64,000 nt of DNA from Salinigranum rubrum (GCF_002906575.1 NZ_CP026309.1:2294001-2358000); one strand, 5' to 3'; shown: positions 1 to 8,907, counted from the first letter of the stretch. Notes: generated by a model from the letters alone, not told the origin. Program-made: numbers and translations.

Positions 1-2308
1 TGGTCGTGAGCACGCTGCCGAGGAGCGCCCCGCCGGTCCCGTAGACGGTGCGCGAGAGCGCCGAGAGCACGGTCGGCTGGAGCTCCCGCTCGTCGATGTA
101 GCGGTGGGTGAGGTGGACGGAGTAGTCGATGCCGAGGCCGATGGTCATCGCCAGCACCGTCGCGGTGAAGGCGTTGAGCGAGAAGCCCAGATAGCGCATC
201 GACCCGGCGACGAACGCGACGGTGACGACGATGGGGACGAGGTTGGCGATGCCGAGCGTCGCTCTCCCTTCGAGGACCCAGTAGATGAACACGAGGAAGG
301 CGGCGGTGCCGGCGATGGCGAGCCCGAGGCTGACGATGGCGGACTCGAAGATGATGTCCGAGATGGCCTTGAAGACGACGATACTTCCCGTCGCTGTCGC
401 GCCCATCCGGTAGCGCTCGGCGACGGCGCGGGTGTCGTCGGTGACGTCGGCGTCCGACTCGTCCGCCTTCACCGCGTAGACCACGCGAGCGTTCCGGCGG
501 TCCTCGGTGAGGTATTCGAGCGTCTGTCCGCGCGCCGGGGAGGTAAAGAGGTAGTCGTACACCTCGTCGAGGTTCTGGTCGGGGATGCCGTTGGCGTTCC
601 GGTCGTTTCGGGCCACGAGGGCGTCGAACGCGGGGTCGCGCTCCTGGTAGGCGAGGATGACGGTCACGATGGACGTCTCGCGGGCGTGACGACCGTCGCG
701 CACGAACGTGTCGGGCGGGTCCTCGCCGGCCTTCCACATCGACTCCAGCGCCGAGTTCCGCTCCATCGGTCCCTCGACGAATATCACGGTCTCGTCGTCC
801 TCGCTCGACTCGAAGTTGTCTTCGAGGAAGTTGATCGTCGCGGTGATGGTGTACTCGCCGGGCTTGAACGGCTCCGGCAGGACGTCGTAGAAGTCGGCCG
901 TCTCCTCGGGCGGGAGGAACTGCTCCTGTGAGAAACTGGTGTCGATGCCGGACGCGTAGTACGCGGCGTATCCCGACGAGACGACTGCGACGAGGAGGAG
1001 CAACACGGGAATGCGCTTGGCGAGAGAGACGCCGACCGAGAGGACGCCGCCGAGCGACGACCCCTCCGAGCCGATGGGCGACTGCGAGAGCGTCGGGATG
1101 GGGTAGCGCTCGCGGAGGTCGTCGGTGTACAGCTTCAGCGCGGGGAGGAAGACGCCGAAGACGAGGAAGGTGAAGACGATGCCGATGGCGGCGACGACGC
1201 CGAACTCCCGGATGGGGAGCAACCCGCTGACGAGGTTCGACGAGAAGCCGATGACCGTCGTGGCGGTGACGATGAAGAAGGCGACGAGAAGCTGGTCGGT
1301 CGTGGTGCGCATCGCCCGGACGGGGTCGTCCTCGACCAGTCGTTCCTCGCGGTAGCGGTTGATGGCGTGGATGCCGAAGTCGATGCCGACCGCGAGTAAG
1401 AGAGGAGGAACGGCGATGAGAATCTGCGAGAAGGCGATGCCGGCGAAGCCCATGAAGCCGAACGTCCAGATAATTGCCATCCCGAGCGCGAGGGTCCCCA
1501 AGACGAGGTCGACCAGGTCGCGGTAGGCGACGACGAGAAAGAGGATGATGAAGAACACGGCCGCGGGGACGACGATGAGCAGCGAGTCGCCGATGACGGT
1601 GCCGAACTCCTGAGAGATGACGCCGGAGCCGAAGACGACGATGTCGCCGCCGGCCGCATCGGCCACGTACACCGCTTCGAGCTGGATGGGTTCGAGCGGG
1701 CTGGCCCCGCCCTGACCCGACCCGCTGGAGATGCCGGTCGGCACCTCGTGGCGGACGATGCCCACCGTCGCCGAGGCGTACGCCGCCGTCGGGTTGAAGT
1801 CGTCGCTCAGAAGCGAGGCGAAGCCGGGGTTCTCCCGCGCGAGCGTGCCGACGGCGACCCGGATTTCACTCGGTGTCGCGCGCTCGACGGCGTCGATTTC
1901 CTCCTCCAGGGTCGCCGCCGACGGGTCGAGTTGCCGGGCGACGATGCGGGCGGCGCTCTCGGTGGAGACCACGCGCATGTCGGGGTCGTCGGCCATTCGC
2001 TCTTGCACGCGGAGCATCCGGAGGAGACCCTGCTTCGAGAGGACGTTCTCCTCGCGCTGGATGAGCTGTGTCGACCCCTCGTCGGGGGCGAACGGGTCGG
2101 AGAACTTGTCGTTGACGTCCTGCAGCGCCTGCTCCGCCGGGACCTCCTCGGAGAACTGTTCGGTCCCGGACTCGGTCGACACCGACGGGAGGCCGACGGC
2201 GAACCCGGCGGTCAGGACGAAGAAGACGAGGACGACGGTCCCCGGTCGGCCCGTGATCCACCCGTCGGCCGCGTCGATGAACCGCTGGTAGTCGAGTTTC
2301 GCTGGCAC
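1..2308 (-). CDS. RND/MMPL superfamily exporter, C-terminus beyond window edge
   Basis: Polytopic membrane exporter of the RND/MMPL superfamily, which moves lipids or other hydrophobic compounds across the cytoplasmic membrane using an ion gradient; the substrate here is unknown. I read 769 codons from a GTG that lies 9 bases after the stop of the upstream secreted-protein gene. The gene then runs off the left edge, so it is partial. A hydrophobic segment near residues 20-40 is followed by a large outside loop and a bundle of membrane helices; this pattern repeats in the second half. Each half carries the family signature, GIDFGIHAINRYR in the first and GLGIDYSVHLTHRY in the second. The tight spacing to the COG1361-like gene upstream suggests one operon. 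Confidence 0.88.
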   Translation of the reverse strand, partial: MPAKLDYQRFIDAADGWITGRPGTVVLVFFVLTAGFAVGLPSVSTESGTEQFSEEVPAEQALQDVNDKFSDPFAPDEGSTQLIQREENVLSKQGLLRMLRVQERMADDPDMRVVSTESAARIVARQLDPSAATLEEEIDAVERATPSEIRVAVGTLARENPGFASLLSDDFNPTAAYASATVGIVRHEVPTGISSGSGQGGASPLEPIQLEAVYVADAAGGDIVVFGSGVISQEFGTVIGDSLLIVVPAAVFFIILFLVVAYRDLVDLVLGTLALGMAIIWTFGFMGFAGIAFSQILIAVPPLLLAVGIDFGIHAINRYREERLVEDDPVRAMRTTTDQLLVAFFIVTATTVIGFSSNLVSGLLPIREFGVVAAIGIVFTFLVFGVFLPALKLYTDDLRERYPIPTLSQSPIGSEGSSLGGVLSVGVSLAKRIPVLLLLVAVVSSGYAAYYASGIDTSFSQEQFLPPEETADFYDVLPEPFKPGEYTITATINFLEDNFESSEDDETVIFVEGPMERNSALESMWKAGEDPPDTFVRDGRHARETSIVTVILAYQERDPAFDALVARNDRNANGIPDQNLDEVYDYLFTSPARGQTLEYLTEDRRNARVVYAVKADESDADVTDDTRAVAERYRMGATATGSIVVFKAISDIIFESAIVSLGLAIAGTAAFLVFIYWVLEGRATLGIANLVPIVVTVAFVAGSMRYLGFSLNAFTATVLAMTIGLGIDYSVHLTHRYIDERELQPTVLSALSRTVYGTGGALLGSVLTT

Positions 2309-2317
2309 GGCCGCACC

Positions 2318-3949
2318 TTACCTCCGGCGGACGACGACCACGGCGGCACTGAGGAGGACGACGGCACCGACGCCGACGATGAGACCGAACGGGAGGCCCC
2401 CGCCCGACGACTCCTCGACCGTTACGGGCAGTCTGAACGAGTCCGAGACCTGGGTCGTGCCGTCCTCGCGGTCGTACTCGAAGTCGACCGAGACCGGGTA
2501 GTCCTTGGCGAACGTCGAGCCACCGGTGCTGATCTGGAAGGTGACCTCCGCCGACTCGCCGGGTTCGAGCGAGTCGATGAACGCCTCGTCGTCGCTGGAG
2601 GAGATGGGGTCGTCGACGAACAGTTTCGCGGAGATGTCCGAGAGGGTCTCCTCCTCGGCGTTCGTCACCGTGAGGGTCAGTCGGCCGGAGTCGCCGGCGC
2701 CGAGCGTCGACTCGCTCGCCTCGACGGTGAACGGGTCGCGCTCGGGGGCGACGTCGATGCGGGCGGTGAGCGGGTCGCTCGTGCGGACGTCGCCGTCCTC
2801 GTTCTCGTACTGGACCGCGAACGACAGCTGTCGCGACCCGGGGTCGGCGGCGCTCGACACCTCGACGTCGAACGAGAACTCGGCCGAGTCGCCGGCGGCG
2901 AGGTCGGGGATGGCGAACTCCGTCTCGCCCGCGTCGAAGTTGGCGCTCGTCGGCTCGAAGACGACGACGGCGTCGGAAATCGACGCGGGGCCGTCGTTCG
3001 TCACCGTTCCCTCGACGCGGCCCTCGTAGTTGACACGCAGGGTCGAGGAGACGTCCGAGAGCGAAAAGGACTGCTCGGCGAGGGGACGGACGCTCGTCCG
3101 GAGTTCGTTCGACGTCCGGGCGATGCCGTCGGTGTCGGTGTACGTCACCGCCCCGGTGAGCGTGTAGTCGCGGAGTTCGGCGTCGTCGACGAGATTGACG
3201 GGGAAGGTCGCCGTCTTCGTCTCGCCGGGGCGCCACGACCCGACGAAGCTCTCCGCGGTGGCGACCCCGCCGAAGCTGAGGTCGCCGTTGGCCGAGGTGA
3301 GTTGGACGCTCGACTCGCGGGCGAGTTCGGTCCCCACGTTCGTCACCGCGACGGCCATGGTCCCGTTGTCACCGATCTGGACGCCGGTTTCGACGTCGAC
3401 GACGCGGAACCGCGCCCGTTCCTCGACGACGACCGGAACGGAGAGCCGACGTGTCACGGAACGGTCGTTGAACCGCGGGTTGTCGTTCGGCGCCTCCTCG
3501 TCGTACGTCACCACCCCGGTGTACGTGTAGGAGACGGTCACCGGGAGTTCGTATCGCCCCGGCGGAACGCCCTCCGGGACGGTGACGTCGATGTCGACGG
3601 GGCCGACGACGCCCTCGGGAATCTGCCCGACGGCGACGCTCTCCGTCTCGATGTCGAGTCCCGGCACGTCGCCGATGTCGAGCGTCGTCGCCCGGGCGGT
3701 CGTGACCCGCGTCGTGAACCGCTCGGGGCCGCCACGGACCAGGACGCCGTCGTTGACGACGAGCACTTGGATGGTCGTCGCCTCGCCGGGGACCACCCGG
3801 TTGTCCGGCACCGACAGCGAGAGGTCGGGCCGGCCGATGACCTGATTCTCCGCGGCGGCCGCGAGCGGGACGGCCGAGAGGACGACGAGGAGGGCGAAGA
3901 CGACGGCGAGGAGTGAGCGTGTGGGAGCCATGACTCGTTGAGTATTCAC
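2318..3949 (-). CDS. Secreted, membrane-anchored COG1361-like repeat protein
   Basis: Extracytoplasmic protein of about 540 residues resembling COG1361 (S-layer-like, CARDB/NEW3-type beta-sandwich repeats). A hydrophobic signal peptide ends near the Ala-rich stretch around residues 25-32. Repeated domains follow with motifs such as LVVNDGV, VTNVGTE, VTNDGPA and VTNAEEE, each typical of beta-sandwich repeats. The C-terminus has a Gly-rich hinge, one membrane helix and an Arg-rich tail (about residues 517-543), so it is anchored facing outward. The start used is GTG at 3949; ATG at 3931 is an alternative that gives a more compact signal peptide. It probably acts with the RND exporter 9 bases downstream. 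A TATA-like element lies at about 3983-3992. Confidence 0.82.
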   Translation of the reverse strand: MNTQRVMAPTRSLLAVVFALLVVLSAVPLAAAAENQVIGRPDLSLSVPDNRVVPGEATTIQVLVVNDGVLVRGGPERFTTRVTTARATTLDIGDVPGLDIETESVAVGQIPEGVVGPVDIDVTVPEGVPPGRYELPVTVSYTYTGVVTYDEEAPNDNPRFNDRSVTRRLSVPVVVEERARFRVVDVETGVQIGDNGTMAVAVTNVGTELARESSVQLTSANGDLSFGGVATAESFVGSWRPGETKTATFPVNLVDDAELRDYTLTGAVTYTDTDGIARTSNELRTSVRPLAEQSFSLSDVSSTLRVNYEGRVEGTVTNDGPASISDAVVVFEPTSANFDAGETEFAIPDLAAGDSAEFSFDVEVSSAADPGSRQLSFAVQYENEDGDVRTSDPLTARIDVAPERDPFTVEASESTLGAGDSGRLTLTVTNAEEETLSDISAKLFVDDPISSSDDEAFIDSLEPGESAEVTFQISTGGSTFAKDYPVSVDFEYDREDGTTQVSDSFRLPVTVEESSGGGLPFGLIVGVGAVVLLSAAVVVVRRR

Positions 3950-3982
3950 TCATCTTCGACAGCAGTGGATAATAACGTGTCG

Positions 3983-3992
3983 CTTTTATAAG
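3983..3992 (-). promoter_or_regulatory. TATA-like promoter of the COG1361/RND operon
   Basis: The minus strand reads TTATAAAAG here, the best TATA element in this intergenic region. It sits about 25 bases upstream of a position near 3960, which would give a very short leader for the gene starting at 3949 or 3931. Confidence 0.5.
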
Positions 3993-4162
3993 TCAGATGA
4001 AAGGTCCCCCCGTGAAAGACGGAGACACGCCGAGCCCTCGTGACCCGCCGAATCCGACCGTCGGGGGCGGTCTCGTCGAGGTCGGCGGACGCCTCTGGGC
4101 GGTGAACACCATCGAGGGTGGTGACAAACGTTTTGCGCGGTGGGCGCGACGCTTCACGCCGT

Positions 4163-4819
4163 ATGACACGAACGTCAGCGTCAGGCGACGCGGTCGACGT
4201 CGAGGTGGTGCTTTACGACGGGTTCGACGAACTCGACGGGGTGGGGCCGTACGAGGTGTTCGAGACGGCCGGGGCGTTCGTCGCGGAGGGCGACGGCGGA
4301 ATCAGGGTCCGGACGGTGACGCTCGACGGGCGGGAGTGGGTGACTGCGAGTCACGGGCTCCGTATCGGCGTCGACGGGACCCTCGGCACGCCCGACCTGC
4401 TCGTCGTCCCCGGCGGCGGGTGGAACGCCGGGGACGACCGCCCCGGTGCGCGTCGCGAGGCCGAACGGGGAGCGATCCCCGAGGCGATTCGTGGCCTCGC
4501 CGACGAGGGCGTGACCGTCGCGGCCGTCTGCACGGGAGGGATGCTCCTCGCCGAGGCCGGTATCCTCGACGGGCGACCGGCCGTCACGCACGCGAGCGCG
4601 CTCGACGACCTCCGGGCCACCGACGCTGACGTGGTCGACGCGCGCGTCGTCGACGACGGCGACGTGCTCACCGCCGGCGGCATCACCTCGGGGCTGGACC
4701 TCGCGCTGCATCTGGTACGGCGGTACTGTGGGACCGACGTCGCCGAGCGCGTCGCAACGGAGTTGGAGTACGACGCGGACCCCTCACGCGTGTTTGTCGC
4801 GGGCGAGGCCGACGAGTAA
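4163..4819 (+). CDS. DJ-1/PfpI family (type 1 glutamine amidotransferase-like) protein
   Basis: Cytoplasmic DJ-1/PfpI superfamily protein of 218 residues. Members include glyoxalase III-type enzymes, chaperones, proteases and AraC-linked regulators, so the reaction is not known. The fold is supported by the early strand VEVVLYDGFDELD, the DLLVVPGGGW loop and the nucleophile elbow VAAVCTGGMLLAEAGIL, whose Cys is the expected nucleophile, followed by VTHASAL and ITSGLDLALHL. I chose ATG 4163, which follows an AT-rich TATA-like stretch near 4128-4136 and fits a leaderless transcript; an upstream in-frame ATG at 4118 would add 15 residues without homology. It overlaps the convergent MFS gene by about 36 bases at the 3' end. 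Confidence 0.85.
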   Translation: MTRTSASGDAVDVEVVLYDGFDELDGVGPYEVFETAGAFVAEGDGGIRVRTVTLDGREWVTASHGLRIGVDGTLGTPDLLVVPGGGWNAGDDRPGARREAERGAIPEAIRGLADEGVTVAAVCTGGMLLAEAGILDGRPAVTHASALDDLRATDADVVDARVVDDGDVLTAGGITSGLDLALHLVRRYCGTDVAERVATELEYDADPSRVFVAGEADE

Positions 4820-5950
4820 GGCACCGGCGACGAGGGTACATCCGGCGAGGAGCGTCCAGCCCGCGTCGTACGAGAGGGTGTCGGCGAGGTAGCCGAAGAC
4901 GGGCGGCGTGGCGAGTCCGCCGAGGTTGAGGGCCGTCTGTCCGCCCGCGGTGGCCGCGCCGACCTGGTCGTCGGGGACGAGCGCGGTGAGACACGCGTAG
5001 TAGACGCCGGGAAAGCCGAGGATGAACAGCCCCAGCACGGCGAAGGCGACACCGGCGGCCGAAGGGGAGCCGGCCGCGACGACACCGCCGAAGGCGACGA
5101 CGGCACAGAGCGCCTGAGCGACGAGTACCTGCGCCGACGAACGCGCGTCGCCGCCCGAGAGCCAGTCCGCGACACTGCCCCCGACGAGCCGGCCGACGCT
5201 CCCCGTCACCTGCACCGACGCGAGCACCAGTCCGCCGAACGCGGCGGCCGCCCCGACCGACTCGGTGAGGTGGAGGACGACGTAGCCCGTCGTCGTGAAC
5301 ACCGCCGCGCCGAAGAAGAAGCCGGCGGCGACGAGCGGGCGGTAGCCGTCGAGTCCGGCGAGGCCGCGAACGTCCGGCGGGGCCAGCACGCCCGACCCCT
5401 CCCGGCCCCGGTAGGTGAGCGCGAAGACGACGGCGACACACACGGCGAGGACGGCCGCGACGCCGAAGCCGACCCGCCAGCCGTACCGGGTTCCGGCGGC
5501 CGTGGTGACGAGGAGCGCGCCGAGGCCGCTGCCGACGGTGACGCCGACCTGTTTGACGTTCATCGCCAGATTTCTCCGGCCCTCGGGGGCGACGACCAGC
5601 ACGGCTCGGTTCGTCGACGGCATCGCCGTCGCGTACGCACAGCCGACGACGGCCAGCGCGAGGAGCAAGAGCGGAAAGGAGGGCGCGAGCGAGACTCCGA
5701 CCATCCCCGCGGCCAGTGCGGCGAGTCCGGCGACCATCACCGGTCGCTCGCCGTAGCCGTCGACGGCTGCACCGGTGAGAAAGAGAAAAGCGGTGTAGCC
5801 GGCCAGCGTCGCCGTGAGCGAGACGCCGACGAGCGTGCGCGAGACGCCGAAGCTCTCCCTGACGAAGGCCGTCGCCGCGAAGATGGCGTAGAAACAGAGA
5901 CTCGCCGTTACCTGCCAGCCGCTCACGACGCCGACACCTCGCCACGTCAC
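4784..5950 (-). CDS. MFS transporter
   Basis: Major facilitator superfamily membrane transporter of about 388 residues with roughly twelve hydrophobic helices. It ends in an Arg/Lys-containing cytoplasmic tail, GLARDKHA. The sequence between helices 2 and 3 (VDGYGERPVMVAGL) matches the MFS loop signature position. The open frame extends to a TTG at 5977, but I prefer GTG at 5950 because the extra residues are not hydrophobic or conserved-looking; GTG at 5926 is also possible. The substrate is unknown. It is divergent from the superoxide dismutase gene. An imperfect inverted repeat with GGGCAC/GTGCCC arms lies around 5965-5986, just upstream of the chosen start. Confidence 0.82.
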   Translation of the reverse strand: MTWRGVGVVSGWQVTASLCFYAIFAATAFVRESFGVSRTLVGVSLTATLAGYTAFLFLTGAAVDGYGERPVMVAGLAALAAGMVGVSLAPSFPLLLLALAVVGCAYATAMPSTNRAVLVVAPEGRRNLAMNVKQVGVTVGSGLGALLVTTAAGTRYGWRVGFGVAAVLAVCVAVVFALTYRGREGSGVLAPPDVRGLAGLDGYRPLVAAGFFFGAAVFTTTGYVVLHLTESVGAAAAFGGLVLASVQVTGSVGRLVGGSVADWLSGGDARSSAQVLVAQALCAVVAFGGVVAAGSPSAAGVAFAVLGLFILGFPGVYYACLTALVPDDQVGAATAGGQTALNLGGLATPPVFGYLADTLSYDAGWTLLAGCTLVAGALLVGLARDKHA

Positions 5951-5964
5951 GTCCGAGACTCCGC

Positions 5965-5986
5965 GGAGGGGGCACAAGTGCCCTCC
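5965..5986. repeat. Inverted repeat upstream of the MFS gene
   Basis: GGGCAC (5970-5975) and GTGCCC (5978-5983) form perfect arms around AA, with flanking GGA/TCC able to extend the pairing across a two-base bulge. It lies 15-36 bases upstream of the preferred MFS start, where an operator could sit. No binding protein can be named. Confidence 0.4.
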
Positions 5987-6029
5987 GACTCCGTGGCGTG
6001 AAACCGCACGACGCCTCCCCGCCGAAAGT

Positions 6030-6050
6030 GTATGTATACTGTTAACATAC
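6030..6050. promoter_or_regulatory. Inverted repeat between MFS and sod, candidate operator
   Basis: GTATGT (6030-6035) and ACATAC (6045-6050) are perfect inverted arms with a 9-base spacer. The same stretch contains the palindromes GTATAC and GTTAAC. It is the most AT-rich part of the divergent region and lies 55-75 bases upstream of the sod start, so it may be an operator or part of a promoter. Confidence 0.4.
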
Positions 6051-6092
6051 TCTTCCTCAAAGTTTAACAGCGTTCCGCGCCACCCATGTACT

Positions 6093-6098
6093 GGAGGT
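6093..6098 (+). promoter_or_regulatory. Shine-Dalgarno sequence of sod
   Basis: GGAGGT lies 6 bases before ATG 6105. Many genes here look leaderless, so this strong SD shows the sod mRNA has a leader. It also decides the start: ATG 6086 is upstream of the SD and in another frame. Confidence 0.7.
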
Positions 6099-6104
6099 TC
6101 AATT

Positions 6105-6704
6105 ATGAGCTACGAACTCGACCCATTACCGTACGAGTACGACGCGCTGGAAGGGAGCATTTCCGAGCAGGTGCTGACGTGGCACCACGACACCCACCAC
6201 CAGGGCTACGTCAACGGGTGGAACTCCGCGGAGGAGACCCTCGCCGAGAACCGCGAGAACGGGGATTTCTCCTCGTCGGCGGGCGCGATCCGCAGCGTCA
6301 CCCACAACGGCTGTGGACACATCCTCCACGACCTGTTCTGGCAGTGCATGTCGCCCGAGGGCGGCTCCGAGCCTTCGGGCGCGCTGGCCGACCGCATCGA
6401 AGAGGACTTCGGTTCGTACGAGGCGTGGAAGGGCGAGTTCGAGGCCGCTGCGGGAGCGGCCAGCGGCTGGGCGCTGTTGGTGTACGACTCGTTCTCGAAC
6501 CAACTGCGCAACGTCGTGGTCGACAAGCACGACCAGGGCGCGCTGTGGGGCTCGCACCCGATTCTCGCACTCGACGTGTGGGAACACTCGTACTACTACG
6601 ACTACGGCCCCAAGCGCGGCGACTTCGTCTCGGCGTTCTTCGACGTCGTCGACTGGAACGAACCCACCGCCCGCTACGAACAAGCCGTCGACCTCTTCGA
6701 GTAA
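6105..6704 (+). CDS. sod: Fe/Mn superoxide dismutase
   Basis: Cytoplasmic superoxide dismutase (2 superoxide + 2 H+ to H2O2 + O2), 199 residues, the usual length for haloarchaeal enzymes. All four metal ligands of the Fe/Mn family are visible: His27 in WHHDTHHQGYVNG, His75 in ILHDLFW, and Asp157 and His161 in LDVWEHSYYYDYG. The second-sphere Gln/His-type sequences are also present. Haloarchaeal homologues normally use manganese. The gene is monocistronic, with a strong SD 6 bases before ATG and an oligo-T stretch about 30 bases after the stop. A divergent MFS gene shares its upstream region. Confidence 0.97.
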   Translation: MSYELDPLPYEYDALEGSISEQVLTWHHDTHHQGYVNGWNSAEETLAENRENGDFSSSAGAIRSVTHNGCGHILHDLFWQCMSPEGGSEPSGALADRIEEDFGSYEAWKGEFEAAAGAASGWALLVYDSFSNQLRNVVVDKHDQGALWGSHPILALDVWEHSYYYDYGPKRGDFVSAFFDVVDWNEPTARYEQAVDLFE

Positions 6705-6736
6705 CGCAGAGCGACGACGTCGTCCACCCTCTCCCG

Positions 6737-6742
6737 TTTTTT
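6737..6742 (+). terminator. Oligo-T terminator after sod
   Basis: Six T residues following a C-rich stretch about 33 bases after the sod stop match the simple U-tract terminators of archaea. Confidence 0.5.
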
Positions 6743-6804
6743 GCACCCGCGGACCCGCGGACTCACGAACCCACCAGGAGCGACGAGTAGCAACAGTCAC
6801 CCGG

Positions 6805-7776
6805 TTACTGACCGAGGCGGTTCGCGACGGTCGCGTCGACAGTCGACAACTCGTCGTCGACGACGACGCGGAGTTCGTCGTCGCCGCAGGGGATGTCGAC
6901 ACGGACGCGAAGCGGGTCGGCCGAGAGCACGGTCGTTCGCTCGTCGCTGACGCACCAGTCGAACGTCCAGAACCGCTCCGTGCCCAGGTCGACGCCGTGT
7001 TCCGCGTGGAACGTGAGCACGTCGGCGTCGTCGAGGAGCGCGACGCCGACCGGCGACCGGAGACGGTAGCCACAGCGGCGGCAGGTGTATCGGACGGCGA
7101 CGTCGAGGTCGGTGTCGTCTCCCGCCCGGGCGACGGCCGTCTCGGTTTCACCAGTACACTCCGGGCAGACGCCGTCGGCGGCCAGACAGTAGTGGTGACG
7201 CACGTAGTGGTGGAACGCGTCCATCACCTCCTCGGTCGTCCGGTCGTCGAGCCCGCCCGACGGGAAGGGGTAGCTCACCTGAATCGCCGCACAGTCGGTA
7301 CAGCCGACGGTGAGCGTGTCGTCGACGTACCAGCCGTGGAGCGCGCCGCCGCAGTCGTAACACCGTCCCTCGACGGCGAAGAACCCGAGTTGGGCGCGGT
7401 CGGTGAGCGTGCCGGCGAAGATGGCGCTGATGACCTTCCGCCCGGGGTGACGGAACCGATAGCCGTCGTCGGTCTGTTTGACGAAGTGGCCGGTCAGCCG
7501 CTGGAGGTGGTAGCTGAAGTTCGCGCTGTCGGCCACGTCGACCCGCTCGAAGAGGTCGGTGAAGCTGACCGGTTCCTCCCCCGCGCCCAGTTCCAGGAGC
7601 GCCCGGAGGATGTCGAGGCGCGTGTCGTTCCCGAGGAGGGAGAACACGTCCGCAGGTGTCAGATCCGGCCCGGTGAACTCGGCAACGGTCCCGCCCTCCG
7701 TGTCCGCGAGCGGGTCGCCCTCGGCGTCGTCGGACGGGTCGGCTCGCACACGGGTCACGTCGTCTCGCCGACTCAT
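6805..7776 (-). CDS. ArsR-type winged-helix regulator with zinc-ribbon-like C-terminal domain
   Basis: DNA-binding regulator of 323 residues. The N-terminal winged helix (about residues 38-110) shows the ArsR-like pattern VFSLLGNDTRLDILRALLEL and SANFSYHLQRLTGHFVKQ. The remainder contains repeated Cys pairs (CYDCGG, CTDC, CPEC, CRRC) that could bind zinc, as in haloarchaeal families annotated as winged-helix transcriptional regulators. ATG 7776 is chosen because an AT-rich TATA-like stretch (AGTTTTACTG on the minus strand, around 7800) lies about 26 bases upstream and the residues before it are not conserved-looking. A paralogue is encoded at 21283-22134. The target genes are unknown. Confidence 0.82.
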   Translation of the reverse strand: MSRRDDVTRVRADPSDDAEGDPLADTEGGTVAEFTGPDLTPADVFSLLGNDTRLDILRALLELGAGEEPVSFTDLFERVDVADSANFSYHLQRLTGHFVKQTDDGYRFRHPGRKVISAIFAGTLTDRAQLGFFAVEGRCYDCGGALHGWYVDDTLTVGCTDCAAIQVSYPFPSGGLDDRTTEEVMDAFHHYVRHHYCLAADGVCPECTGETETAVARAGDDTDLDVAVRYTCRRCGYRLRSPVGVALLDDADVLTFHAEHGVDLGTERFWTFDWCVSDERTTVLSADPLRVRVDIPCGDDELRVVVDDELSTVDATVANRLGQ

Positions 7777-7954
7777 GACAGCACGTCGTTGACCAGTCAG
7801 TAAAACTCTTGGCGATGCGGTTCTGCTCGTCACGTCCAGCCTCGCTCGACCGTGATTGACCATCTGGTGAAGGTTTTTCACGCGCCCATTCATAGAGCCG
7901 GACGGCACCCATCGGGATGCCACGGTCGAGTCGGGGCAGGACTGGTTCGCCCCG

Positions 7955-8141
7955 CTACCCGTAGTTGAGGTATTCGCGTCGACCGTCCGCCCCGGACCTG
8001 ACCGCGTCCGTGGGTCGCGTGGACCGATGCGCGAGCCTGGTCCGACCGACGCGAGGAGTCCGCGAGGAGGTTCTCGACGTTGGCGAGGGCGTGCGCCCAG
8101 TCGGTGACGTGCCCACTGGAGAGGTGGAAGACGGCGTCCAT
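7955..8141 (-). pseudogene. Remnant of a DsrE-family gene
   Basis: From ATG 8141 the minus strand encodes MDAVFHLSSGHVTDWAHALA and then NVENLLAD, which strongly resembles the start of haloarchaeal DsrE/DsrF-like sulfur-relay proteins. After about 28 codons the match ends and no frame supplies the rest of the usual roughly 110-residue domain. A second frame ends at 7955 with ADGRREYLNYG, which looks like the usual C-terminus. I infer an internal deletion. The family match is from memory of the motif only, and no functional product is expected. It fills part of the 539-base gap between the regulator and the flavin reductase gene; I see nothing else convincing there. Confidence 0.45.
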
Positions 8142-8315
8142 GCCACCCTCGACGGTGCCGGGTGACTTCAGTACGTGCCGACGTCGCGCCGGCCGACCCG
8201 GCCTTCACTGTTCGACTCCTCCCGTCCCGCGTGGCGCGACGTGTGACAGCGGCGACGACCGACGCATTCGGCAGGGACCGTGGGGTCTTTCTCCCCGACC
8301 CGCCTCGCCTCGTAC

Positions 8316-8906
8316 ATGACACACGTACTCGCTCTCTGTGGAAGCCTCCGCGACGAGAGCGCGACCCGGGTCGCGCTCTCCGTGGCGCTCGAAGAGGCGG
8401 CGTCGGCGGGCGCGTCGACGGAACTCCTCGACCTCCGTGAGTTCGACCTGCCGCCGCTCGACGCCGACTTCGACGCCGAGGAACAGGGCGACGGGCGACG
8501 CCTGCTCGCCGCGGTCGACGACGCCGACGCGCTCCTCCTCGGCACGCCGGTGTACCACGGCTCGTACTCGGGCGTGCTGAAGAACGCGCTCGACTACTGC
8601 GGGTTCGACGAGTTCGAGGGGAAGACGGTCGGACTCCTGGGAGTGGCCGGGGGGTCGTTCCCCGTCACCGCGCTCGACCACCTCCGCTCGGTCTGCCGCG
8701 CGCTCAACTGCTGGGTGCTCCCGCACCAGGCGGCGGTTCCCCGAGCGTACAACCACGTGGTGCACGAGGAAGATGGAGGCCATCTCACCGACGAGACGCT
8801 CGACGAGCGGGTCCGCGTCCTCGGCCGTCGCGTGGTCGAGTACGCGACCATCGAACCCGACCCGGCGACGTTCGAGGCGGGCGAGAACGTCGGTGCGGGG
8901 GACTGA
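8316..8906 (+). CDS. NADPH-dependent FMN reductase family protein
   Basis: Flavodoxin-fold FMN reductase (NAD(P)H + FMN to FMNH2, or quinone/metal reduction), 196 residues. The FMN phosphate loop is GSLRDESATRVAL near residues 8-20, and the signature TPVYHGSYSGVLKNALDY follows around residues 75-95. A GVAGGSFP loop near residue 115 contacts the flavin ring in this family. The start at ATG 8316 places the first beta strand directly at the N-terminus. A GTG one base after its stop begins the XapX gene, so the two are co-transcribed. Confidence 0.9.
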   Translation: MTHVLALCGSLRDESATRVALSVALEEAASAGASTELLDLREFDLPPLDADFDAEEQGDGRRLLAAVDDADALLLGTPVYHGSYSGVLKNALDYCGFDEFEGKTVGLLGVAGGSFPVTALDHLRSVCRALNCWVLPHQAAVPRAYNHVVHEEDGGHLTDETLDERVRVLGRRVVEYATIEPDPATFEAGENVGAGD

Positions 8907-8907
8907 C

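Noticed and set aside
1748-3916. A 722-codon plus-strand open frame
   Set aside because: It overlaps the RND exporter and COG1361-like genes on the other strand, and its product is rich in Arg, Asp, Gly and His without any fold. It is a high-GC shadow.
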